Made by a program: the position numbers and the translations under genes. From Symploca sp. SIO1C2 (GTDB taxonomy: Bacteria > Cyanobacteriota > Cyanobacteriia > Cyanobacteriales > Coleofasciculaceae), in the NCBI GenBank assembly GCA_010672925.1, contig JAAHFP010000001.1, positions 124,001 through 188,000 of the forward strand: a stretch of 64,000 bases of DNA, in the 5' to 3' direction. The notes below the pieces were generated by a model, which saw only the letters and a list, made by a program, of their open reading frames with translations, was not told where the DNA came from and searched no databases. This document shows positions 18,949 to 27,105 of this stretch, in pieces (position 1 is the stretch's first letter; every line of letters starts with the position of its first letter).

Positions 18949-19794
18949 TCAAGAACCTGAAAACTCCTTAATTTGCTTAATAGCATCCATTGCACTTTGG
19001 TAACTCTCTGTCTTGCCCTCTTGTTGATAAAGTTCAGCAGCTTTCTCCAAATCTGTGATCGCTTCCTCTATATTTTCGAGCTTAAATCTGGTAATTCCTC
19101 GATTGTGAAAAGCTTCGGCAAAAGTTGGTTGAATCTGTAGCGCTTCACTGTAATCTGCAAGGGCTTCTTCATTCTGTTGCAGTTGGTTGTAAGTTAAACC
19201 TCGCTGGTAATAAGCCATTACATTCTTGGCGTTGTGGGAGATTACCTCTTCGTAATCCCCTAAAGCTGCCTCATAATCTTCTAATTGATGATGAGCATTG
19301 CCTCGGCTTAAAAGAGCTGCCTCATTTTTAGGACTAAGCTTAATCACCTCATCAAAATCAGCGATTGCTTCTTTGTATTTACTCCAAGCAAGATAAGCCG
19401 CGCCTCGGTTAATATAGGCTTGCTGATAATCTGGCTTGATTTTAATTGCCTCTGTGTAGTCATAAACTGCCGCCCGCTGATTTCCTAGGTTTTGATATGC
19501 ATAGCCTCGGTTATAGTGGCTATCAGCATCGTTGGGGTCAAGTTTCAGTGAATCGCTAAAGTCTGCAACAGCGCCACCATAATCTCCTGCTTCCAACTTA
19601 TCCACACCCCGGTTATACAAATCTACAGCACTCAGTTGTTCCTGTTCTTGGTTAGGTTCGGGAGCCACTTCCTCGTTAGGTTCGGGAGCCACTTCCTCAG
19701 CCATGGCTGGTAGCTGAGTATGAACAATAGAGAGAATGGTGAACATTAAAGTTGTTAATCCCAGGATAGGAAGCTTTTGCTCAGTCTGGCTCAT
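18949..19794 (-). CDS. Secreted TPR protein
   Basis: 281 aa from the ATG at 19794, which has GGAGG 8 nt upstream; this start places MSQTEQKLPILGLTTLMFTI at the N terminus as a signal peptide ending near PAMA. A short duplicated EEVAPEPN motif follows, then about six tetratricopeptide repeats (AVDLYNRGVDKLEAGDYGGA; ADSHYNRGYAYQNLGNQRAA; AYINRGAAYLAWSKYKEAI; MAYYQRGLTYNQLQQNEEAL). TPR arrays are protein-binding scaffolds, here in the periplasm or outside. The partner is unknown. Confidence 0.8.
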   Translation of the reverse strand: MSQTEQKLPILGLTTLMFTILSIVHTQLPAMAEEVAPEPNEEVAPEPNQEQEQLSAVDLYNRGVDKLEAGDYGGAVADFSDSLKLDPNDADSHYNRGYAYQNLGNQRAAVYDYTEAIKIKPDYQQAYINRGAAYLAWSKYKEAIADFDEVIKLSPKNEAALLSRGNAHHQLEDYEAALGDYEEVISHNAKNVMAYYQRGLTYNQLQQNEEALADYSEALQIQPTFAEAFHNRGITRFKLENIEEAITDLEKAAELYQQEGKTESYQSAMDAIKQIKEFSGS

Positions 19795-19993
19795 AGTATT
19801 TCCTCCAAGATGGTATCCTTTCCAGATTGCTCTCAATACTCTTTAGGCAGACGAAAAACAGCGTAAATTGTTCTTTTGATTAAATTAGTGTCGATCAATT
19901 AGTCCGCCTGATAAGCACAGATGGACTAATGGACATAGTATACATTTCTTGTAGTGGTGCGATCAGCTAGTATTGGGAGGAAGGGGATGTAAC

Positions 19994-20083
19994 TAGTGCA
20001 GTGCGGCGAAAATAAACCTCCAGCTAAAAAAGGTTAAAATGCTTACCATACAAGCTTTCTTCCCTTCTGCCTTCTGCCTTCAA
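19994..20083. repeat. Dispersed repeat, copy B
   Basis: AGTGCAGTGCGGCGAAAATA, then AAAAAAGGTTAAAATGCTTA, then ACAAGCTTTCTTCCC and CTTCTGC heptamers. It matches copies A (15491-15617) and C (40931-41215). With copy A it shows the uninterrupted arrangement between the GCTTA and CAAGCTTTCTT blocks. Confidence 0.75.
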
Positions 20084-20087
20084 AGTA

Positions 20088-20969
20088 CTAGTTGCGATCG
20101 CCTTTGTGATACTTCTCCAACCAAGCTTCCAAATCGGCTAGCTTAGTAAAATCCAACAGAGCCTCACTTAAACTTTCGAGTATAGGTAGTGGCAGACTAG
20201 CAATACGCTCCCGCAAATCTTGAGATAATTTGCCACAGCGACGAGCTAACTGCCGCAGAAGCAGCCCAACAGCTTCCTCTTGACGACCTTCTTGGCGACC
20301 TTCTTGGCGACCTTCTGCTTTGGCTTCTCGATAAACCCTGGTATCCTGTAAACTGATTCCCATCATAGCTTCTACCTCCTGACGACTCAACTCAGTAAAC
20401 TTGTACACCATAATTGTCTTAATCATTTCTATTATGGCTCTACTAACTGCTGGTTCTGTCACCTCCTCTTGAGTTCTGGTTACCAAATATCGAGCTTCTT
20501 CTGGAGTTTGTTCTTCCTTGAGTGTGGTTAGTACCATCAGGGCTAGTCCTAATGGTAATTGTTGGATATCACCTAACTCATCTAGGTACACCCGTTTGAC
20601 TTGATTGCTGTTTAGCAGTGTTTTGTAGGGTTCAACATCACTCTGCTCAATACTCCTTGTTGGGTAAATCACCACCACAAACCAATTCGAGTAAAGATCA
20701 CGTTTGCGATAAAAGTACAGAAATGTTTCACTGAACAGCCTTTCATAGAGCCGCTCATCTTTTTGAAATTGTACTTCGCAGAAATAAACGACACCTGCAT
20801 CGTCGGTATCTGGAGGTAGGAAAACTCCATCAATTTCAAACTTTGGTTCCTTAACTGCTACCGAGTCAAAGCGATAATTGGCTGCATTAGCAGGGGGAGT
20901 TTCGAGTAGCTCAAATACTAATGCAGGCGATTGCTGGAAAAGTCGGTAAAAAATCGAATCTCGCCGCAT
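20088..20969 (-). CDS. Rpn-family/DUF2887 PD-(D/E)XK protein with DUF4351 tail
   Basis: 293 aa. Residues 1-130 carry a PD-(D/E)XK-type core: FEIDGVFLPP (Asp), then VVYFCEVQFQK (Glu-x-Gln), preceded by RRDSIFYRLFQQSPALVFEL, the characteristic Rpn/DUF2887 start. Residues about 222-233 are an EGRQ repeat (EAKAEGRQEGRQEGRQEE). The C terminus (LLLRQLARRCGKLSQDLRER, then ADLEAWL) is a DUF4351 domain. Rpn proteins are recombination-promoting nucleases or transposase-like proteins, and multiple copies are common in filamentous cyanobacteria. Activity of this copy is unproven; the usual catalytic Lys is replaced by Gln (EVQ), as in many family members. Confidence 0.8.
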   Translation of the reverse strand: MRRDSIFYRLFQQSPALVFELLETPPANAANYRFDSVAVKEPKFEIDGVFLPPDTDDAGVVYFCEVQFQKDERLYERLFSETFLYFYRKRDLYSNWFVVVIYPTRSIEQSDVEPYKTLLNSNQVKRVYLDELGDIQQLPLGLALMVLTTLKEEQTPEEARYLVTRTQEEVTEPAVSRAIIEMIKTIMVYKFTELSRQEVEAMMGISLQDTRVYREAKAEGRQEGRQEGRQEEAVGLLLRQLARRCGKLSQDLRERIASLPLPILESLSEALLDFTKLADLEAWLEKYHKGDRN

Positions 20970-21205
20970 AAAAAGGGTTTAAGTGGATAGAATGCCCATT
21001 GATCTTACTGCTTCAGGGACTCTCAATAGAATGAAAGTTGACTGTTGAGTGTTAAGTGAGCCCTATTTTCAAGGTAGCTTCTCCACTATTGTGAAGTACC
21101 CACCCTCTGCTAAAGTGGTTAATGCTTATGGGTATATAGTTTGATGCTCAGTGCCAGTATCTTAGACATTACTCCATTTGTACGTTGGACTTAAGGGAAG
21201 GGGAA

Positions 21206-21742
21206 ATGCTCAGAAAAATTACTGTACTCATGCTAGCCTTGAGCCTATGTCTCTATGGCTGCAATACTGGTGTCGGCGGACTGCAAAGTTATGTAGATAG
21301 CATTGATGGCTATAAGTTTCTCTATCCCACTGGTTGGCTTCCTGTCAAAGTTACTGACGGTCCTGATGTGGTATTCCACGACATTATTGAAGTAACAGAA
21401 AATGTCAGTGTTGTGATTAGTCCTGTTCCTGAAGGTAAGACTCTTGCTGAATTAGGAACACCTGGTGAAGTAGGCTATCAGTTGCAGAAAAATGCGATCG
21501 CTCCTCCCGATTCTAACCGTCAAGCAGAATTGGTCGATGCTCAACAGGTGGAGTCTGGAGGGAAGAATTACTATATTCTCGAATATAGTGTAAAGTTGCC
21601 CAACGAAGAACGGCACGATATAGCTAGTATCGGAGTGCGTAATGGCAAACTCTTTACCTTTAATTTGTCCACTACTGAACAACGTTGGGAGAAAATGCAC
21701 GATTTGTTTGAGACAGTTGCTAAATCTTTTTCCCTTGATTGA
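21206..21742 (+). CDS. PsbP-like lipoprotein (CyanoP)
   Basis: 178 aa from the ATG at 21206, which follows GGAAGGGGAA; an upstream in-frame TTG at 21185 lacks this spacing. The signal peptide MLRKITVLMLALSLCLYGC has a lipobox (CLYGC), so the mature protein is probably lipidated at Cys19. The remainder is a PsbP domain: VDSIDGYKFLYPTGWLPVKV near residue 31, later GKTLAELGTPGEVGYQL and VAKSFSL at the end. CyanoP sits on the lumenal side of thylakoids and takes part in early photosystem II assembly. Length and motifs are typical for the family. Confidence 0.88.
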   Translation: MLRKITVLMLALSLCLYGCNTGVGGLQSYVDSIDGYKFLYPTGWLPVKVTDGPDVVFHDIIEVTENVSVVISPVPEGKTLAELGTPGEVGYQLQKNAIAPPDSNRQAELVDAQQVESGGKNYYILEYSVKLPNEERHDIASIGVRNGKLFTFNLSTTEQRWEKMHDLFETVAKSFSLD

Positions 21743-21775
21743 GATTAATTTGACTAGTAGCGCTGCGCGGAAGTA

Positions 21776-21927
21776 ATATCAAGTTCGTTTGAATACTTAC
21801 ACTTTGGCTGCAAAAAGGCAGTTCGGCGAAGCCGTTGCCGAAGGCTAGGCAGAAGGCAGAGGGCAGAAGGGAAGAAAGAAGGTTGTAAGGGAGAAGGGAA
21901 TTATAAGTAATTATCCGAACTTGATAT
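21776..21927. mobile_element. 152-bp element with 12-bp perfect terminal inverted repeats (MITE-like)
   Basis: ATATCAAGTTCG at 21776-21787 is the exact reverse complement of CGAACTTGATAT at 21916-21927; imperfect similarity continues inward (GAATACTTA against TAAGTAATT). The interior is non-coding and contains GCAGAAGG-type repeats. The right end (TTATCCGAACTTGATATA) and the adjoining AGAAGGTTG block recur in reverse inside tpsB at about 24017-24080. No clear target duplication was found. Confidence 0.55.
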
Positions 21928-21939
21928 AAGACGCTTTTT

Positions 21940-22309
21940 TAAATGATTGTACCCAGAATTTGGTGCGTTACGCTGCGCTAACACACCCTACGATAGGTAC
22001 ATTTTTTATGAGAAATCACCTAAATTAAATTGTATAGCACTACGCATTTAGCTTAAGACATTAATAAAGCCTGAAGCTTAATCATGGCCTATTTTTGAAT
22101 TTTGAATTTTGAATTTTGAATTGCGCGTAGCGCTATACATATCGTAGGGGCGGGTTTAGAGACAATCTAGGCCATTTCACAAAATATTCCGCTCAAAACC
22201 CGCCCAATACCATTCCTCAGTTAATACAACCAGTCTCCAATTAGGTTCTTGTGGCCATTTTAATTCTTCAATCTAAAATCTAAAATCTAAAATCTAAAAT
22301 CTCTAGGTC
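21940..22309. repeat. Repeat-filled gap downstream of CyanoP and tpsB
   Basis: It contains a GCGTTACGCTGCGCTAACAC hairpin (about 21963-21982), TTTTGAA heptamers (22093-22122), one GGGCGGGTTT...AAACCCGCCC dispersed hairpin (about 22147-22205) and AAAATCT heptamers (22268-22302). No gene was found. Confidence 0.75.
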
Positions 22310-24493
22310 TTAAAAATTACTAAATTCTACCGAAAAATGTAGACCGTTTTCTTGCCAAGTTCTTCTGGTATTGTCTACAGGAATTAACGGAATACCCCAA
22401 TCCAAACGAGCACTGAAGTTATCACCTAGTTGCAACTGAAATCCTAATCCAGCGGAAGCTAGGCTGTTGGTGTCAGGATTGGCCCTATCGGTATTCCAGG
22501 TTGTCCCAACATCAATAAAGGGAGCTAACTGTAACATACCTTCTGAGCCAATACGCAAAATTGGTACCCTTAGCTCAGCAGAAACAAATACCCCATTATC
22601 TGTGAGTACACTAAACTGACGGTAACCCCGGACACTACCTAAACCCCCTAGCCCAAACTGTTCAATTGGTAGCAGGGGTGTGGTAGTTAACTGCATGTCT
22701 CCTCGGATTAATAGTATAGTATCTGCTGCTAGGAGCTTTACCCACTGTCCTTGTCCTCGCCAGGAGAAAAAGCGGCTATCGGGAATTGGTTCACCGGTTC
22801 CAGGATCAGGGTCATTGAGAGTAGCATCAAAGGCTCCAATACCAACATTAAACTGAGAGCGCAGTGCTAACACTTCTGCGGCACTTCTCTTTGTCCATTC
22901 TTGGGAGAATGCCAGGGAGGAGACACGGGTGCGTCCCTGATCATCTGCTCCTTCGGAAAGGGGAAAGGGAATTCCTAGTAGAGAGTTGTCGGTTTCTCGG
23001 CGAGTACCTGTCAAACTGAGGGCAAATTCTTCCGTAGGGGTTTGTACTATTGGTTGACGGATGGTGATACCGTAGTTGCGGGAAGAGGATTCGATATCTA
23101 AGATGTCGAAGGGTGGTTCGATAACCTTGCTGGAAGTATTACCGTAGCTCAAGCTCAATGTACCATTGCGAGGATTGAATGGGACAGTGTAACTCGCATT
23201 TATTTCATTGCTACCATCGGTGTTGGTATAACCGAAGGTTATACTATCTCCAATTCCCAAAAAGTTAGCTTGCCCTATAGTAAAGCCTCGGCGGAAGCTA
23301 CCAACACTGGGGGAACGACCGTTATTAGCAAAGACTTCATAAAGCCAAGTATTAGCCTCTGTAACCTCAACTATCAGTAAACTAGTAGCAGGACCTGAAC
23401 CAGTAGAGAGTTCAGCAGAGATATTCTCAATTAGTGGATCGAGTTGCAGAACCTGTAAGGATTCGAGTAATTTATTGACATTTAAGGGTTTAGCGGTGGC
23501 AATTGCTAAGCGCGATCGCACGTAATCAGGAAGTAGACGACGAGTACCATTCACCTCTATATCTTCTAATCCCCCTTCAACAACTTGGATAGTTATGATG
23601 GGGTTGGTGAGGGATTGAGGAGGAATCAAAGCACCAGAGGTTACATAACCGTTACTGGTATACAATTCAGTAATTTTAGTACGAGCACTTAAAAGTTCGG
23701 CAAAGGTAATCGGACGATCCGTGAACTCCTTAACCTCTTCTGCTAATTCTTGATCACTAAAGGCTGTATTGCCACTGAATTCAAACCGTTCGATCGTAAT
23801 CTTAATCTCTCCTGGAATAAGCCCTTCAGGAATATCAGACTCTCCGGGAGTCGGATTAGAAGGTCCTAACAATTCTTCTGGGGGTGGTAGGGGTTGGGGT
23901 AGTTCAGGTTCTGGCGGTTGTGAGGGAGAAGGTTGGAAAATATCCGGTGGCAGTGGTGGAGTGGAAGGTACAGGAAGTTGAGATAGTTCCAGAGGATGAC
24001 TTACCCCAATGTTCTCCGGATTTATATCAAGTTCGGATAAACAGTGATCATTTCCTTCCACCTTGCAACCTTCTTTCTGACTCCGGTTCCCTTCCTTGGA
24101 GGGGGAGTGAACGAAATTTTGGGTGGGATTTCTTGAGCTTTGTATCCAATAGCTATAAGTTCTCTCTTGTCCCCCAGCTTCCTCAGCTTCCTCAGCTTCC
24201 TCAGCTCCCCCAGCTTCCTCAGCTCCCTCAGCTCCCCCAGCTTCCTCAGCTCCCTCAGCTTCCTCAGCTTCCTCAGCTCCCCCAGCTCCCCACACCTTTT
24301 TTCGCTCACCCTTGGAGGGGTTAGGGGTGGGTTCTGCCTTGTCACCACCAAAATGTAAGGATTCTACCGAACCGGATATTACCCTATACTGTTTACTTGA
24401 AGGTACTGTTGTCGCTGTTACTGGGATTTTTAGGAACGATGTAGTTAACAAAGCTACAATGCTCGTGAGATTAACTAGTAGGTTCTTTGCCAT
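22310..24493 (-). CDS. TpsB outer-membrane transporter (ShlB/FhaC/HecB family) of a two-partner secretion system
   Basis: 727 aa from the ATG at 24493 (MAKNLLVNLTSIVALLTTSF, a signal peptide). A Pro-rich linker precedes the POTRA domain ITIERFEFSGNTAFSDQELA (about residue 240). A second POTRA-like stretch follows (IITIQVVEGGLEDIEVNG), and then a beta-barrel of about 370 residues ending in Phe (HFSVEFSNF), as needed for BAM-mediated insertion. FhaC-family proteins export a large TpsA exoprotein; the candidate partner is the FHA-domain protein at 27106-33840. Between signal peptide and linker lies an odd stretch of about 110 residues, including [11 protein letters not shown] triplets, encoded by DNA repeats found elsewhere in intergenic regions. 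The functional domains look intact. Confidence 0.9.
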   Translation of the reverse strand: MAKNLLVNLTSIVALLTTSFLKIPVTATTVPSSKQYRVISGSVESLHFGGDKAEPTPNPSKGERKKVWGAGGAEEAEEAEGAEEAGGAEGAEEAGGAEEAEEAEEAGGQERTYSYWIQSSRNPTQNFVHSPSKEGNRSQKEGCKVEGNDHCLSELDINPENIGVSHPLELSQLPVPSTPPLPPDIFQPSPSQPPEPELPQPLPPPEELLGPSNPTPGESDIPEGLIPGEIKITIERFEFSGNTAFSDQELAEEVKEFTDRPITFAELLSARTKITELYTSNGYVTSGALIPPQSLTNPIITIQVVEGGLEDIEVNGTRRLLPDYVRSRLAIATAKPLNVNKLLESLQVLQLDPLIENISAELSTGSGPATSLLIVEVTEANTWLYEVFANNGRSPSVGSFRRGFTIGQANFLGIGDSITFGYTNTDGSNEINASYTVPFNPRNGTLSLSYGNTSSKVIEPPFDILDIESSSRNYGITIRQPIVQTPTEEFALSLTGTRRETDNSLLGIPFPLSEGADDQGRTRVSSLAFSQEWTKRSAAEVLALRSQFNVGIGAFDATLNDPDPGTGEPIPDSRFFSWRGQGQWVKLLAADTILLIRGDMQLTTTPLLPIEQFGLGGLGSVRGYRQFSVLTDNGVFVSAELRVPILRIGSEGMLQLAPFIDVGTTWNTDRANPDTNSLASAGLGFQLQLGDNFSARLDWGIPLIPVDNTRRTWQENGLHFSVEFSNF
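24018..24345. repeat. Intergenic-type repeats incorporated in frame into tpsB
   Basis: From low to high coordinate: an end of the 152-bp element (TATCAAGTTCGGATA, 24021 on); the reverse of a block also at 18326-18372 (AAATTTTGGGTGGGATTTCT, 24116 on); and about a dozen 9-nt CAGCTTCCT/CAGCTCCCC units (24175-24295). The 9-nt period keeps the frame and yields EEA/GGA triplets. Flanking GGAGGGGGAGTGAACG and CTTGGAGGGGTTAGGGG blocks are also repeat-like. Confidence 0.7.
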
Positions 24494-24980
24494 CAACAAT
24501 TCGCGGCAGTATACAGCGGCAACCTTGTGACCCTAGCTATAGGTTGTATAGATTGCTTACCGCGCCTCCAAGTACAGATTAGAACGAATAGATTTATGCT
24601 ATGACATAAATGAGCTAAGCACTACACAAGAAAAATAATCAAAATCAGTAATGACTTAAGCCCACTGCATCTTAATTTAGCATATAAAGTCAGTAAATTT
24701 GATTATTGAAAAACCCAGCAAAGATTCTTTTTAGAGAGGAATAAGGCTATAAGTTAATTTACTGTTTCAAGATTTAATAAATTACCACTAATCGAATTTA
24801 ATTTCCTTGCACTTTCGTTGAGATTAACTCAAAACTTATTACTCTTCAGCAACTCACGCATCATATATTTGGGGATGAATCCCTTGATATAATGAGTTTA
24901 TGACTTCTTTTTCGGCAATTAATTCCATTTTTAATTCGCAGTTAGATGCTTATTACTTATTACTTATTACTTATTACTTA
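24494..24980. other. AT-rich gap without a gene
   Basis: 487 bp upstream of tpsB (divergent direction) and downstream of the folate cyclo-ligase gene. It is AT-rich and presumably holds the tpsB promoter near 24500-24600. At 24952-24990 there are five to six TTACTTA heptamers abutting the 3' end of the folate gene. No ORF or RNA gene was recognised. Confidence 0.6.
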
Positions 24981-25538
24981 TTACTTATTACTTAAATCTG
25001 TGCAAATAGCTTTTAGGGGTTTGTCCCAATTATCTATGGGGAGTTGAGGGAAGTAAGCAAATTCAAACACAATTCCAATGGTAGGTATTGCTGCCCATTC
25101 AGGGGAACTCAACAACCGGTCATAAAAGCCACCACCGTATCCCAAGCGATATCCGAGGAAATCACAAGCAACACAAGGCACAAGGATTAAATCTACCTCA
25201 TCGGGCAATAAAAGTTGAGCATCAGGGCTAGGTTCAAAAATACCATAAGCTCCCTTTTGCAAAGGCTCATCGGGTTGCCAACGATGCCAAACCAGAGATT
25301 TACCCACACATCTAGGGAATCCCCAATGGTATTTACTATTGGTAAATAGGCTGCTTAAATCTGGTTCTTGGTGAACACTGAAATAGGCAAGAACTGTTTT
25401 AGCTTGGGTAAATAGGGGCGAAGATTGGAGATGAGTACAAATGCGATCGCTTTTTTGCTTCCACTCCGAAGAAGAAAGCGATCGCCGTTGTTGTAGAATC
25501 TTTTTACGCAGCTCGGTTTTACTTGGTAGTTGTTCCAT
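24981..25538 (-). CDS. 5-formyltetrahydrofolate cyclo-ligase
   Basis: 185 aa from the ATG at 25538 (MEQLPSKTELRKKILQQRRS). The longer frame upstream reads into a heptamer repeat and is not believed. The family signatures are KTELRKKILQQRRSLS at the start, the substrate/ATP loop LILVPCVACDFLGYRLGYGG near residue 123 (GYRLGYGGGFYDR), and an ATP-contact Lys-Arg-rich N terminus. It converts 5-formyl-THF to 5,10-methenyl-THF using ATP in the cytosol. The last codons abut a TTACTTA array. Expressed alone. Confidence 0.92.
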   Translation of the reverse strand: MEQLPSKTELRKKILQQRRSLSSSEWKQKSDRICTHLQSSPLFTQAKTVLAYFSVHQEPDLSSLFTNSKYHWGFPRCVGKSLVWHRWQPDEPLQKGAYGIFEPSPDAQLLLPDEVDLILVPCVACDFLGYRLGYGGGFYDRLLSSPEWAAIPTIGIVFEFAYFPQLPIDNWDKPLKAICTDLSNK

Positions 25539-25549
25539 AATACAGAGAG

Positions 25550-25811
25550 GATAATAAGCGCCTAACGGCGAATTCAAAATTCAAAATTCAAAATTCAAAA
25601 TTCAAAATTGATGGAATCGCAGAAAAAGAAGTAAGAAACTAGTCATATCAAGGGATTCAGTCCCAAATTTATGATTTTTAGCTTCAGCAAGAGTAATAAG
25701 TAACACCTACCACCTACCACCTACCACCTACCACCTAACACCTACCACCTATCACCTACCACCTACCACCTACCACCTATCACCAAACACCTACCACTTA
25801 CCACCTACCAC
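25550..25811. repeat. ATTCAAA and CACCTAC heptamer arrays with a GCGCCTAACGGCG cap
   Basis: AATAAGCGCCTAACGGCG (about 25553-25570) precedes five or more AATTCAA heptamers. The same cap-plus-array occurs at 48414-48462. From 25707 to 25812 there are about 14 CACCTAC/CACCTAT heptamers running into the 3' end of the next gene. Confidence 0.8.
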
Positions 25812-26483
25812 CTAGGGCCTCCTCTCAGAGTTACTCTTGACATAAGCTTGCCAACTGAGTTCCATAATTGCCATTTCCTGCCACACCCTATCAGCATCTT
25901 CTATTTGTGACAAGATAGTTGCACAATATTCTTCCCCAACGATACTGCAAGCCCAGGAAATTAAATCATCCTGGGAGCTACAATTCCCATCTGGATAGTG
26001 CCAGCCGGAACCATATTTAGCAGTTTGCCCATTGGGGTAATACCAATTTTTCTTTGAGCGGGCAGTTTTTCCATTGGGGTAGTGCCAAACTGAACCTGAC
26101 CAATATTTAGCAGTTAACCCATTGGGGTAGTACCAAACCCTACCAATTTTAGCAGCTTCCCCGTTAGTCCAGCGTACTAAAGACTTGGTTTGTTCTTGTT
26201 CTTCTAATAAAACTCGGCAATCGTTGAACTGTTGACCTTGAACTATGTTAATTAAATTGGGGCTAGCTCCTGCTATACGGGATAATCCAGCCATTAAGGT
26301 GAGATCTAAGCAATCCTCGGTAGCTTCCGATGGTGGATTCACTAACAATAAGGGTTGAGCATTGGTATTGGCTTCGGTGGCTTCTTTGGGTGGATTGGGC
26401 TGAATATGGTTATCTGCTAAAGCGTTATTACCAGTAAAGCCAATAAGAATAACAGAAATTAGCAATTGAATAGCAGGTTTCAT
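25812..26483 (-). CDS. Secreted protein with YPNG-type repeats, unknown function
   Basis: 223 aa. The signal peptide MKPAIQLLISVILIGFTGNN ends near ALA. After an N-terminal region of about 100 residues there are four short repeats around W.YPNG.TAK (VWYYPNGLTAKYWSGSVWHY; WYYPNGQTAKYGSGWHYPDG). They resemble toxin/surface YxNG or MORN-like strands. The C-terminal 50 residues include two Cys (SWACSIVGEEYCATIL). It lies between the two partners of the secretion system, on the same strand as tpsB. No role is assigned; an extracellular or periplasmic location is inferred from the signal peptide. Confidence 0.6.
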   Translation of the reverse strand: MKPAIQLLISVILIGFTGNNALADNHIQPNPPKEATEANTNAQPLLLVNPPSEATEDCLDLTLMAGLSRIAGASPNLINIVQGQQFNDCRVLLEEQEQTKSLVRWTNGEAAKIGRVWYYPNGLTAKYWSGSVWHYPNGKTARSKKNWYYPNGQTAKYGSGWHYPDGNCSSQDDLISWACSIVGEEYCATILSQIEDADRVWQEMAIMELSWQAYVKSNSERRP

Positions 26484-26555
26484 AAAAATTAAGCAATTGG
26501 AGGGCTCAGACTATCAACTTAACTCATCCCAGACTGAAAAGTCTCGTTGTGATCG

Positions 26556-26855
26556 CTTGGGAATGGGGAATGGGGAATGGGGAATGGGGAATGGGGAATT
26601 GGGAATTGGGAATTGGGAATGGAAAATAAATGCGACACACTTGTAGGGGCGGGTTTAGGGACAATTTAGCCCATTTCAACCCGAATATTGGTATCAAAAC
26701 CCGCCCTGCACCTTTCCCCAAAAGGGACAATTTAGCCCATTGCAACCCGAATATTCGGATCAAAACCCGCCCTGCACCTTTCCCCAAAAGGGACAATTTA
26801 GCCCATTTCAACCCAAATATTCGGATCAAAACCCGCCCTGCACCTTTCCCCACAG
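26556..26855. repeat. GGGAATG/GGGAATT heptamers followed by three tandem 66-bp hairpin repeats
   Basis: Heptamers occupy about 26560-26620. From 26658, three units with an exact 66-bp spacing start GGGACAATTTAGCCCATT and contain CCCGAATATT and AAACCCGCCC; the first is preceded by GGGGCGGGTTTA, so it can fold GGGCGGGTTT against AAACCCGCCC. The units end CTTTCCCCA, and the last one continues AGTCGATATGTTGG. The same sequence and end recur after tpsA (33896-33985). Confidence 0.85.
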
Positions 26856-27105
26856 TCGATATGTTGGCAATGGAGATGACACGTCGGTTGAGGGGGCAGG
26901 CAATCAGGGCGCACGTCGGTGCGCCCCTACGTTATTGGCATTGATAATGAATCATGGGATTTTGTTCCCAATTTCCCATTTTCCACAAGCCAATTGCATA
27001 ATTGTCTTTTTTTTTCCCAAGAATTAAAGTAAGGGGGTTTTCGCTTCTTGCCTCAAGTTGAGGTGGCGCATCCTCTGCCTACTATCTTGCGGAGAATTAT
27101 TGCAG
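26856..27105. other. Upstream region of tpsA with a GC-rich hairpin
   Basis: A perfect 8-bp hairpin, GGGCGCAC (26907-26914) and GTGCGCCC (26919-26926) around GTCG, lies in a stretch of dispersed-repeat character (CCCCTACG after it). The remainder to 27105 holds a T-tract (27008-27017) and presumably the tpsA promoter, but no clear -10/-35 pair was found. Confidence 0.5.

Noticed and set aside
26524..26853. Minus-strand frame with three 22-aa repeats (GKGAGRVLIRIFGLKWAKLS)
   Set aside because: It is produced by the 66-bp non-coding tandem repeat, whose length is divisible by three; it ends in heptamer repeat translation and has no ribosome-binding site.
26643..26855. Possible CRISPR array
   Set aside because: The 66-bp units are contiguous with no unique spacers, and no cas genes are in the window; the 49-bp array at 34045-34245 fails for the same reason.
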